Origin: Thermus sp. CCB_US3_UF1
GTDB lineage: Bacteria; Deinococcota; Deinococci; Deinococcales; Thermaceae
Reading direction: 5' to 3'
Length of the DNA stretch: 64,000 bases
Assembly: GCF_000236585.1 (NCBI RefSeq)
Contig: NC_017278.1
Coordinates: 1,736,001 to 1,800,000 of the forward strand
Shown here: one piece after another, positions 1-7,436 of the stretch
Layout of the letters: each line of letters starts with the position of its first letter
Numbering within the stretch: position 1 is the first letter of the stretch
Position numbers and translations under genes: made by a program
The notes under the pieces: model-generated
Databases searched by the model: none
Seen by the model: only the letters and a program-made list of their open reading frames with translations
Told to the model about the DNA's origin: nothing

Positions 1-863
1 AGGGCCCAGTAAAGCTCAGAGGGGTTATACACATCCACCTCCAGGATCCACTCGTCCAGAATGGAGAGTGCATCTCCCTGGAGGTCTCGGAAGTACGCCA
101 AATCCACCTCCTCCGCGTCCGGGTCCACGGAGGAGATGAGGGCCTTTACCACCCAGGGATCCACCCTGGTTTGGTGGGCCCAACCTTCCCTCTCCTCCTC
201 TTCTTCCTCCCTCTTCTCCTCTTCGTACCACCTCCTCAACTCCCGGATTGCGACCGCAATCCGGGGTTCGGGGGCCTCCAGGTCCTCCCAGCGGTCCCCA
301 GGAAGGAGCCTTGCCTGCCCCCAGGGGAGTTTCACGGTGTTCTTCTGAGCTTCCTTGGTGAGGATCTTGGCAACTCTAGCAAGTACCATCTTCCTCGCCT
401 TGGAAGCCAGAGAGCCCACCAGGTAAACCTTCTCCCCCTTCGCCACCCTGTAGGCGGCGGCCCACAGGGCTTTCTGGGAGAGGCCAGTTCCCCCAACCCG
501 GAAAACCCCCTCCTTCACACCCTTGGGTGAGGTGGAAACCACCACCACCCGCTCCGCCACCTCGGGAGCGAGAGAGAGCCTCACCTCTTGCCTCTCTTGC
601 TTCCCTTGCCAGTTCCTCTGCCTCGCGAGCCGCCGGGTGGCCTCTTCCAGGGCCATGAGAACCACCCGGGCCTCGGGGGAGTTATCCCCCCTAATCGCCC
701 ACCCGCCCCCGACCCAGGCAGCGTGGGCGTCCCTGAGGAACTCCTCCTTCTCCGTGGGGTTGGCACGGAGAAGGACCCCCAGCGTCGCCAGGGCCTCCTC
801 AGGCGTCCGGGGGGACCGCCCGAGGGCCTCCACCACCTTCGCAATCCACCTTTCCGCTCCCAT
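1..863 (-). CDS. Hypothetical protein, C-terminus off the window
   Basis: An open frame on the minus strand starts with ATG at 863 (MGAERWIAKVVEALG) and runs off the left edge without a stop, giving at least 287 residues. I do not recognise the family. The first 90 residues are helical and charged. A middle part (about residues 95-180) contains a hydrophobic VVVVSTS stretch and a basic segment, and a Glu/Arg-rich coiled-coil-like run (EEEKREEEEERE) lies near residue 225. A good promoter with TATAAT sits just upstream, so the gene is probably real. It stands beside an IS insertion in an accessory region, so it may be plasmid- or island-borne. Confidence 0.6.
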   Translation of the reverse strand, partial: MGAERWIAKVVEALGRSPRTPEEALATLGVLLRANPTEKEEFLRDAHAAWVGGGWAIRGDNSPEARVVLMALEEATRRLARQRNWQGKQERQEVRLSLAPEVAERVVVVSTSPKGVKEGVFRVGGTGLSQKALWAAAYRVAKGEKVYLVGSLASKARKMVLARVAKILTKEAQKNTVKLPWGQARLLPGDRWEDLEAPEPRIAVAIRELRRWYEEEKREEEEEEREGWAHQTRVDPWVVKALISSVDPDAEEVDLAYFRDLQGDALSILDEWILEVDVYNPSELYWA

Positions 864-872
864 AGGGCCTTC

Positions 873-899
873 ATTATACCACGGTAGTAGAGTAGACAA
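873..899 (-). promoter_or_regulatory. Promoter of the leftmost gene
   Basis: On the minus strand a perfect TATAAT (873-878) is preceded at 15 bp by TTGTCT (894-899). The start codon follows nine bases downstream of the -10 box, so the leader is very short. The 15-bp spacing is slightly below the ideal 17. Confidence 0.55.
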
Positions 900-972
900 G
901 GGCGGATTTGCGGTGTATAGTGAAAGTGCCACCACCTTTACCACCTCTTCCGCCCATAGTGCCTTCCGGGGT

Positions 973-997
973 CCTTCGGGGCCCCGAAAGGTTTCTT
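973..997 (+). terminator. Possible terminator-like hairpin
   Basis: CCTTCGG-ggcc-CCGAAAGG forms a short stem with one bulge and is followed by TTTCTTT on the plus strand. No gene that would need it is visible upstream on that strand, so it may be a leftover of a lost gene. The rest of 900-1091 shows no gene. Confidence 0.3.
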
Positions 998-1098
998 TAC
1001 GGACGTAGTGTTTCTGGGGCGCTAGTTATACGAGGCGGGGGGTTTAGTATCCTAAGCTCGTGCCCTTCTTGCTTATCGGGTTGCTCGTCGTGGTCGTG

Positions 1099-2277
1099 TC
1101 AAGAGTTATGTGTAAGAGTCTGTGTACGGGGGGCATACCGCTCCTGAAGCATCTTCTCCAGCACCTCCTTCACCTCCGAGAACCCCTTTAGTTTCCGTTC
1201 TGCCCACCTCCCTTCCTGCCTCTCCGACTCCAGGTAAAGAAGCTTGTACACCGCCTCTTCCTTAGGAAACTTGTGGTCCCGCACCTTCGTCCCCCGCCGC
1301 ACTTCCCGGATAAACCGCTCCATCAGGTTGGTGCTCCGCAGGTACGGCCAAAGCACCTTGGGGTACCCGTAGAACCGCAGGAAGGCCCCCGAATCCTGTA
1401 CCCAAAGCCCCACCACCCCCGGGTACCGCGAACCCCAGGCGGCCTTCACCTCCTCCAAGGCCCCAAGAGCTTCTTCCCGGCTCTCCGCCCCGTACACCCG
1501 CCTCAGGTCCTCCGCCAGCAGGCCCCGGTCCCGCGCCCGCACCTGGGACAGGCTCCACCGCACCCCGTGCACCACGCACCGCTGCCATTCCGCCTGAGGG
1601 TAGACCCTGCGGATCGCTTCAGGAAGCCCGGGCAGCCCGTCGGTGATGAAGAGCAATACCCGCCGCAGGCCCCGCTGCCAAAGCTCCCCCAGGACCCCCT
1701 CCCATCCCAGGGCGCTCTCCGTGGGCAACAGCCAAAACCCCAGGACCCGCCTCTCCCCATTAGGGGCGATGCCCAGGGCCACATACACGCTTTCCCGTAC
1801 GATCCCTTCTCCTTCCCTGAAGACCTTTAGGGAAAGCCCGTCCAGGTAGACGAAGGCCATCTCCTCGGGCAAAGGCCGGGTGCGGAAGGCTCCTGCCGCC
1901 TCCAGGACCTCGTCCGTCAGGGCGCTCAGGGTCTCGTGGGAGTAGCGGTGGCCTAAGAGCAGGCTCAGTATCTCGGCCGCCTTGCGCTGACTGACCCCGG
2001 CGGCGTAAAGGGCTACCGCCACTTCCCCCACGTCCACCAGGCGGCGGACGTAGGGCTTAAGGAAAGCCGGGTAATACCGAGATTCCCGATCCCTAGGGAC
2101 CTTCAGGTCCACCTGGCCGAAGGTGGTCTCCAGCTTGCGGGGGTAGTAGCCGTTCCTGCGGCCTCCGTGCACCTGCAAGAAGGCCGTCCGGTCCAGCTCC
2201 AGAACCGTCTGCAGAACCTCGGCTACTGTCTCCCGCACCGCTTCCCTCAGCAAGATCCGCAAGGTATCCTGGTCCAC
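1099..2277 (-). CDS. IS256-family transposase (copy 1)
   Basis: This is a DDE transposase of the mutator/IS256 type, 392 residues from a GTG start at 2277, chosen because GAGGAG lies just upstream. Family features are the N-terminal HGGRRNGYYPRKLETTFGQVDLKVPRDRE block, the AFVYLDGLSLK catalytic Asp region, the FITDGLPGLPEAI second Asp region and the C-terminal STNLMERFIREVRRGTKVRDHKF block with the Glu. The protein is identical to those of the other two copies where they overlap. The stop codon lies inside the terminal repeat. The nested element has displaced its right end by 1.2 kb. Confidence 0.93.
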   Translation of the reverse strand: MDQDTLRILLREAVRETVAEVLQTVLELDRTAFLQVHGGRRNGYYPRKLETTFGQVDLKVPRDRESRYYPAFLKPYVRRLVDVGEVAVALYAAGVSQRKAAEILSLLLGHRYSHETLSALTDEVLEAAGAFRTRPLPEEMAFVYLDGLSLKVFREGEGIVRESVYVALGIAPNGERRVLGFWLLPTESALGWEGVLGELWQRGLRRVLLFITDGLPGLPEAIRRVYPQAEWQRCVVHGVRWSLSQVRARDRGLLAEDLRRVYGAESREEALGALEEVKAAWGSRYPGVVGLWVQDSGAFLRFYGYPKVLWPYLRSTNLMERFIREVRRGTKVRDHKFPKEEAVYKLLYLESERQEGRWAERKLKGFSEVKEVLEKMLQERYAPRTQTLTHNS

Positions 2278-2325
2278 GGGGCACCTCCTCGTGCTAAGGT
2301 GTGCCCCCCTATTAAACACGGACCC

Positions 2326-3504
2326 CTCAGTACACGTCAAAACGTGGGACCACCCCTTTAGGATGGACCTGCGCCCACGTGGATGGGCAGGTACCCATAG
2401 GAGGTGGTCCCCATGGAACAGCTTACCCCACTCATCAACGCCTTGAAGCGATACTGGAAGGCCGACCTCAGGCGCCTCACCTTCCTGGCCGCCCTGGTGA
2501 TGGCTCTGGTCACCGCCCGCACCACAAGCGGCCCCAGACTCGCTCTTTCCCTCGGCTCCATAGCCAGCCCTGACCCCCGCTCCGCCTACCGAAGGTTCCA
2601 GCGGTTCTTGGCCTGGCCGGGGCTGGACGGGGAGGGCTATGCCCGCTTCATCTTCGCCCTCCTCCGACCCCAAGGGCTCCTCCTGGTCATGGACCGGACC
2701 GAGTGGGAGCTGGGGAAGAGCAAGGTCAACCTCCTGATGCTGGCCTTCCTGTACCAAGGCCTGGCCGTCCCCCTGTTCTGGAGCTTCCTTCCCCACGACG
2801 GCAACTCCTCCACCCCCGAACGCATCGCCCTGATGGAGAGGGCCTTGGCTTTCCTGAGGGCCCACTTCCCCCACCTCCGGGTGGAGGGGTTCCTGGCGGA
2901 TCGGGAGTTCATAGGGGAGGCGTGGTTCCGGTACCTGGAGGAGAAGGGCATCCCCCGGTGCATCCGAATCAAGGCCAACACCCGGATGTGGCGGTTGGGC
3001 TCGGGCCCTCGGGCCTGGGAGCTCTTTGCCTCCCTGAAGGTGGGAGAGAGCCGGGTGCCCAGGCGGCGGTACTGGGTCTACGGGCGGCGCATGTGGGTGG
3101 TGGGGTTGCGCCTTGGGGTCCGGGAGTGGCTGATTGTGGCTACGGACCTGGACCCTCACCGGGTGCTGGAGGTGTACGGGCTCAGGTGGGGGATAGAGCG
3201 GCTCTTTGGGGCCCTGAAGGGGCGGGGATTTGACCTGGAGGCCACGCACGTGACGCGGGGGGAGAGGCTTTCGCGGCTTTTGGTCCCCTTGAGCCTGGCC
3301 TTCGTGTGGGCGTTTCGGACGGGGCTTGTGCTGCACCGGGTGCGTCCGGTGAGGCCCAAGAAGCACGGGAGGCTGGGACAGAGCCTCTTCCGGGCGGGGC
3401 TGGACCTGCTCACCCTTTGGGCGCTTGCCCTCTGGGGTGCAGGGGGAGGAAGGCGCGGAAGTCCCTTGGGGTTATGCCCTATGGAGGTTTTGACGTGTAC
3501 ATAG
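2326..3504 (+). mobile_element. IS4-family element nested in IS256 copy 1
   Basis: The ends are an inverted repeat of 18 bp with two mismatches: CTCAGTACACGTCAAAAC at the left and, in reverse complement, CTATGTACACGTCAAAAC at the right. The insertion is flanked by the 9-bp direct repeat CACGGACCC, taken from the terminal region of the host IS256 copy. Length is 1179 bp. The complete transposase gene stops exactly at the right end. Perfect duplication and an intact gene indicate a recent event. Confidence 0.95.
2413..3504 (+). CDS. IS4-family transposase
   Basis: DDE transposase of 363 residues. The ATG at 2413 is preferred over an in-frame GTG at 2404 because AGGAGGT lies seven bases before it. 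The likely catalytic residues are Asp in LLVMDRTEWELGK, Asp in GFLADREFIG, and Glu in the IS4 signature Y-(2)-R-(3)-E-(6)-K seen as YGLRWGIERLFGALKGRG. The N-terminal 80 residues form the helical DNA-binding part. The stop codon TAG uses the last bases of the right inverted repeat, so the element carries no spare sequence. Confidence 0.92.
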   Translation: MEQLTPLINALKRYWKADLRRLTFLAALVMALVTARTTSGPRLALSLGSIASPDPRSAYRRFQRFLAWPGLDGEGYARFIFALLRPQGLLLVMDRTEWELGKSKVNLLMLAFLYQGLAVPLFWSFLPHDGNSSTPERIALMERALAFLRAHFPHLRVEGFLADREFIGEAWFRYLEEKGIPRCIRIKANTRMWRLGSGPRAWELFASLKVGESRVPRRRYWVYGRRMWVVGLRLGVREWLIVATDLDPHRVLEVYGLRWGIERLFGALKGRGFDLEATHVTRGERLSRLLVPLSLAFVWAFRTGLVLHRVRPVRPKKHGRLGQSLFRAGLDLLTLWALALWGAGGGRRGSPLGLCPMEVLTCT

Positions 3505-3537
3505 CACGGACCCTTACACATAAATCCTTACACGACC

Positions 3538-3797
3538 CCGGCTTCTGGTGGACCTCTACCTGCTGAGGCGCCTGCCTCCCCTTGAGGCCAACGTGGGGAA
3601 GCGCCTGGTGAAAAGCTCCAAGCTCTACCTGCGGGACAGCGGTCTGGTCCACGCCCTGCTGGGGATCCAAAGCCTCGAGGACCTCCTGGCCCATCCAGTG
3701 GTGGGCGGAAGCTACGAGGGCTTTGTGGTGGAGAACCTGGTCCGGGTCCTGCCCGATGGGGGAGAGGCCTTCTTCTACCGCACCCGGGCGGGGGCCA
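3538..3797 (+). pseudogene. DUF4143-type ATPase fragment
   Basis: The plus-strand frame reads LYLLRRLPPLEANVGKRLVK, then LYLRDSGLVHALLGI, HPVVGGSYEGFVVENL and FFYRTRAGA. This is the C-terminal DUF4143 part of AAA-type ATP-binding proteins (a large prokaryotic family of uncertain role, often mobile). The N-terminal ATPase domain is missing to the left, where IS256 copy 1 ends. The reading breaks just after YRTRAGA, where the expected EIDLV continuation is replaced by reverse-gyrase sequence on the other strand. Both ends are therefore lost. The GC-rich CGGGCGGGGGCC at the junction could have served as microhomology for the deletion. Confidence 0.75.
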
Positions 3798-6483
3798 TCT
3801 GGCTTGCGAGGAAGCGGCGGAAGATCAGGTCATAAAGCCGCCCGTGGGCCTCGGAAAGGGGCAGGGCCTGGAAAAGCCCTGCCTCCTCCAGGTCCTCGGG
3901 CCAGAGGGGGCGGGTGGGGCGGATGGCCTCGTGGGCGCCGCCCTCCCCCCAGGGCCGGGGGCGGGCGTACTCCGGGCCGAAGCGGGCCTCGATGAGCCTC
4001 CGGGCCAAGGCCATGCCCTCCGGGGCCACCCGGGTGGCGTCGGTGCGGTGGTAGGTGATGAGGCCCGCCTCAAAGAGGTCCTGGGCCAGGGCCATGGCCT
4101 CCGGCACGCGGAACCCCTCCCGGGAGGCGTCGGCGAGGAGGGCGTCCGTGGTGTAGGGGGGAAGGGGGTTTTGCTCCCGCTCTGCCTCCTCCAGGACCTC
4201 CAGGAGGAGGACCCTCTCCCTGACCTCGTCGGGAAAGCGTAAGGCAAGGCCCCGAAGGGCCACCTCGGTGAAGGGCAGGCGGGTTCGGGCCTCCCGCTCC
4301 CGGGCGATGACCCAGCCCAGGACCGGCGTCTGGACGCGCCCGGCGGAGAGGCCCCGGCGGCCAAGAAGCCTTTGCAGGTCCTCCGAGAGGGCGAAGCCGA
4401 CCCAGCGGTCGGCGATCCTGCGGACCATCTGGGCCTCCACCAGGTCCTCCTTCACCTCCTGGGGATGCCTCAGGGCCTCGAGGAAGGCCCGGGGGGTGAC
4501 GGCGTGGAACTCGCCCCGCACCACCTCCCTCCCGAAGGCGCGGAGGGCGAGGTAGACGTCATAGGCGATCTTCTCCCCTTCGGTGTCGGGGTCGGTGGCG
4601 AGGAGGAAGTCCTGGGCCTCCAGGGCCAGGCTCCTTAGCGCCTGGAGGGCCCGGTCGCGGTCGGGCTGGCTCTCCGTCCCGTCGGGGCACAAGGGGTCCG
4701 GGACGCTCCCCTCGGGGCAGGCCCGCAAGGGGTGTAGGCGGGGGCCGTCTCCACCCCGTAAAGCCCGCCCCGGAGGGCGAGGTCGGTGACGTGGCCCCGG
4801 GTGGCGGTGACCACCAGGTACCCCTCCTCGGCGAGGGCCTCGTAGACCACGAGGCCGGGGAGGTAGCGGCGCATGGGCCGGCCGAAGAAGCCGGCCAGGG
4901 TGCGGGCCTTGTTGGGCGACTCCACCACCACCACCCGCTCGGGCAGGGCAAGGCTACCCCGCTCCCCCGGGCGAGCCGTTCCCGGTCCTCGTCCACGCGC
5001 TTCAAGAGGGCCTCGAGGTCCGCCTCGGCCACGGGGAGAGGCGGCGCCTCCAGGAGGTAGCCGAGCCGGCGCACGAGGGCGGTGAAGGCCTTCCTGTCCT
5101 CGGCGAGGAGGAGGGCGAGGCCCTGGGTGAGCCCCGCCGGGGTGAGGCGGCTCGTCCGCCCCGAGGCCTGGAGGTAGCCGGTGACGTCGGCGAAGACCAG
5201 GACGGGCTTTTCCCCCACGAAGGTGAGCCCCACCTCGGGGCTTTCCGCCACGCGGGCGCGGAAGGCGGGGTCGGCGAGCCGCTCCAGGAGGGCTTCTCGC
5301 AGGGGGGCGACCTCCTTCTCCTGGAGCCCGGGCCTCCTGGCGAGGCTTCGGACCAGGGCCTTAAGCCTTGGGTCCTCCAGGAGGGGCAAAAGGGCAGGGG
5401 GTTGCGCCAGGAGGCGAACCCCACGAGGAGGTCTGCCTCGCCCCGCCGGAAGGCCTCGAGCGCCTCGGGCTCCAGATAGGCCTTGGCCCTGAGGCCCCGG
5501 GCCCGGAGGAAGCGGGCGAGGTCCAGGGCGGCCTCCTTCGGCAGGTCCCCGGGGAGGAAGAAAAGCCCCCCCTTTCCAAGCCGCCCCGCCCACTCCGCCC
5601 CCCTGGCCCAGAGTTCCTCCTGGGAGAGCCCGAAGGCCTCCTCGTAGAGGTCGGCTACCTTGCGCAGGGCGAAGCTCGGCGTGCCCACCTCAAAGCCCAA
5701 AAGCTCGCGGAAGAGGTGGACCCGCGGCGAGTGCGGCCTTGCGGTGGCGCTCGCCACGGCGAGGACCCCCCGGGCCTTCCCCCTCAGCCTTTCGGCCCTC
5801 CGCTCGGCCTCCTCAGGGTGCCTCCTCCGGAGCCGGATGAGGGCGAGGCCCTTCTCCACGTCCTCGGGGGCGAAGCCCAGAAGCCCCAGGACCCGGTCCA
5901 CGTTCCGCGCCGACTTGAGGAGGCTGGCCACATCGTCCACGAAGAGGAAGTCCACGGGCCGGGGGAGCCGGGCGTGGTTTTTGTGGAGGAAGGCCACGGT
6001 GAAGAGGCCGATGGGGCGGCCGCCCTCGAGGAGGGCTTCCTTCTCCCGGGGCTTCCCGGTGTAGGCGGCGAAGGGGGCGCCCAGGGCCCGAAGCCGCTCC
6101 GCCGCCTGGGCCACGAGGAGGCGGGTGGGGAAGACGAGGTAGCTCCGCCGCCCCTCCCTGGCAAGCCAGCTGGCGGTGAGGAGGCCGAAGGTGGTCTTGC
6201 CGATCCCCGTGGGGGCGAGCATGGCGAAGGAGCGCCCCTGCACCACCCGCGCGGCCCAGGCCCGCTGCCGCGGCCAGGGCGGGGCGCCCACCTGGGCCGT
6301 AAAGAAGCGGGTCCAGTCGGCGAGGGCCTTTTCCTGGGCGGCGAAATGGGCGAGCGCCCCGGGGAGGGGAGGCTTTTGGGGGTCCGGCTGGCAGCGGGCG
6401 CAGGCAAGCCCCGCAGCGAGGCGCTCGCTTTCCGCCTCGCCGCCGCAGTTTGGGCAGTAGGCGGCGTAGCGCGTCGGGATCAC
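3783..6483 (-). pseudogene. rgy: Reverse gyrase, multiply disrupted
   Basis: Reverse gyrase introduces positive supercoils and is a hallmark of hyperthermophiles. The N-terminal zinc finger (CPNCGG, CARC), the Walker A loop APTGIGKTTFG and FLFVDDVAS of the helicase half are readable from ATG 6483. The topoisomerase half follows with VVVVESPNKARTLAGFFG, DPDTEGEKIAYDV and the active-site tyrosine in GLITYHRTDATRV. The frame is broken near 5390-5410 (apparently with loss of the helicase motif VI region), near 4945-4960 and near 4730. The 3' end is cut off near 3795 and joined to a DUF4143 gene. A functional enzyme is not expected. In Thermus this gene is known mainly from megaplasmids. Confidence 0.9.
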
Positions 6484-6546
6484 GGCCCCATCCTAACCCG
6501 AAAAGCCCTGGGCCCCTCGGCGAAGGGCACGGGCCGGCGGTGGCCG

Positions 6547-6738
6547 GGGAGGAAGGCGAGCTCCTTTTGCGCCAGGTCCTGGAGACGGGGACCGAGGTCT
6601 TGCAGATCCTGCTGGACGCCGACCAGGGCCATGCCCAGGGGGCGTACTCTGCGGCCTTCTTTCGGGAACACGGCGGCCGCAAGAACGGCCACTACCCCCG
6701 TAGGCTGGAAACCGCCTTCGGCCAGGTGGCCCTTCGGG
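6547..6738 (+). pseudogene. Remnant of a different IS256-type transposase
   Basis: The plus strand encodes LLLRQVLETGTEVLQILLDA, then AFFREHGGRKNGHYPRRLETAFGQVALR. This is the N-terminal zone of an IS256/mutator transposase, related to but distinct from the three other copies (compare HGGRRNGYYPRKLETTFGQVDL). Nothing of the catalytic core is present. At about 6738 it joins directly to the broken end of cas1, so this insertion or a later deletion probably destroyed the CRISPR locus. Confidence 0.75.
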
Positions 6739-6905
6739 GCGGCGAACTTCAGGAAGCGCTTGTTGAGGTCCACCTCGCCAAAGAGGGAGAGCCCCGGTAC
6801 CTGCTCCACGGGCAGGTGGCGCTTGTGCTCGGGGGTTTCCAGGACGATGGTGTTGGCCATCCCGCCAAGCCTTCCCGAGGAGAAGGCGTAGACCGGCTTA
6901 ACCAT
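6739..6905 (-). pseudogene. cas1: Cas1 N-terminal fragment
   Basis: From ATG 6905 the minus strand reads MVKPVYAFSSGRLGG, ANTIVLETPEHKRHLPVEQV and FGEVDLNKRFLKFAA. This is the N-terminal beta domain of the CRISPR integrase Cas1, and the FGEVDLN-(K/R)-RFL-FA block is characteristic of Cas1 next to cas4 in type I-B/III-like loci. The catalytic domain with its Glu/His/Asp/Glu residues is absent because the frame is replaced near 6739 by transposase sequence. The start overlaps the stop of a cas4 relic, the normal operon arrangement. Confidence 0.75.
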
Positions 6906-6966
6906 CCCCTTCTTCCACGAAGTGGAGCTCAAAGTAGGCGCACCCCGAGCAGGCTGGGATCCTCTT
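6898..6966 (-). pseudogene. cas4: Cas4 C-terminal fragment
   Basis: The frame ending at TAA 6898-6900 reads KRIPACSGCAYFELHFVEEG. It resembles the C-terminal cluster of Cas4 nucleases, where CxxCAY-x-ELC supplies iron-sulfur ligands; the final Cys appears as His here. The stop overlaps the cas1 start by a few bases, as in intact cas4-cas1 pairs. No Cas4 nuclease core is readable upstream, so only the tail survives. Confidence 0.6.
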
Positions 6967-6970
6967 GGGG

Positions 6971-7436
6971 GGTGGAGGGGTGGGCCTTTACAAGAGCGCC
7001 CGAAGGGCCTCCTCCTTGCGCATCCCGTGGGCCAGGGCATGGGGCGGGCTTTTCCGGTAGCGCTGGGCCTCGTGGAAGCCCTGTGCCTCCAGGTCCTGGT
7101 AGAGGCTTCCCCCCAGGGCCACGTCCCTTCCCTGGAGGCCCTTTTCCGCCGCATACCGGGCCAGGAAAGGTTCTTGGGTGTCCCGCTCGGGGCTCACCCC
7201 CGGAGCCTCGGGTGGGACCCCTCCCCGAAGCAGGCGGGATCGGTATCCCCGCCCCCCGGGAGGCGGAAAGGATCCGCTCCAGCCTCTCCGGGGGTTAGGG
7301 GGACGTGGGCGAGGCCCCTATGGGAGAGGGCCTTTAGGTGGGGCTAAAAAACGCCCCGAAGAACCTTCGGGCCAGGGAGGATCTGGGTGGCCCCGCCGAT
7401 AAGGCGCATGGACCCCGCAGCACAACCCCAAGGTCC
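6971..7436. other. Degraded stretch without a recognisable intact gene
   Basis: Short minus-strand frames are visible: 6988-7197 (69 codons, with SPPHALAHGMRKEEALRALL at the end) and 7344-7409 (MRLIGGATQILPGPKVLRGV). Neither can be assigned with confidence. They look like ends of older genes pushed together by deletions between the cas relic and the amylase gene. No CRISPR repeats are present. Confidence 0.4.

Larger units (their letters stand above)
1092..3537 (-). mobile_element. IS256-family element, copy 1, split by a nested IS
   Basis: The outer ends match those of the intact copy at 12415-13672. The left end begins GGTCGTGTCAAGAG and the right end finishes TCCTTACACGACC. About 35 bp of imperfect terminal inverted repeat is visible. 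The element is interrupted at 2326-3504 by an IS4-family insertion that duplicated CACGGACCC (2317-2325 and 3505-3513). Without the insertion and one duplicate it would be 1258 bp, like copy 2. The bases flanking the outer ends (CTCGTCGT left, CCGGCTTC right) do not match, so no target duplication remains. This suggests recombination or a flanking deletion after insertion. Confidence 0.9.

Noticed and set aside
1099-3366. Long open frame of about 755 codons across both nested elements
   Set aside because: The N-terminal 360 codons are the antisense of the IS4-family transposase and have Pro/Gly/Arg-rich shadow composition. Only the IS256 transposase part from 2277 is a real gene.
1092-3537. 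Target duplication of IS256 copy 1
   Set aside because: The eight bases outside the two ends do not match in any register, so no duplication is claimed.
5368-6891. 507-codon plus-strand frame over the reverse gyrase
   Set aside because: Antisense shadow of a GC-rich gene with Pro/Gly/Glu/Arg-rich content. Only the short transposase-like part near 6547-6738 resembles a protein.
6988-7197. 69-codon minus-strand frame with amidohydrolase-like ending
   Set aside because: The likeness is limited to PHALAHGMRKEEALRAL and it has no context; kept only as part of the degraded stretch.
7344-7409. Tail of an acyl-CoA dehydrogenase-like gene (MRLIGGATQILPGPKVLRGV)
   Set aside because: Only about 20 residues and a loose likeness; not enough to name a gene.
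6484-7436. CRISPR array near the cas relic
   Set aside because: No repeated 28-37-bp units with regular spacing are visible on either strand here or elsewhere in the window.
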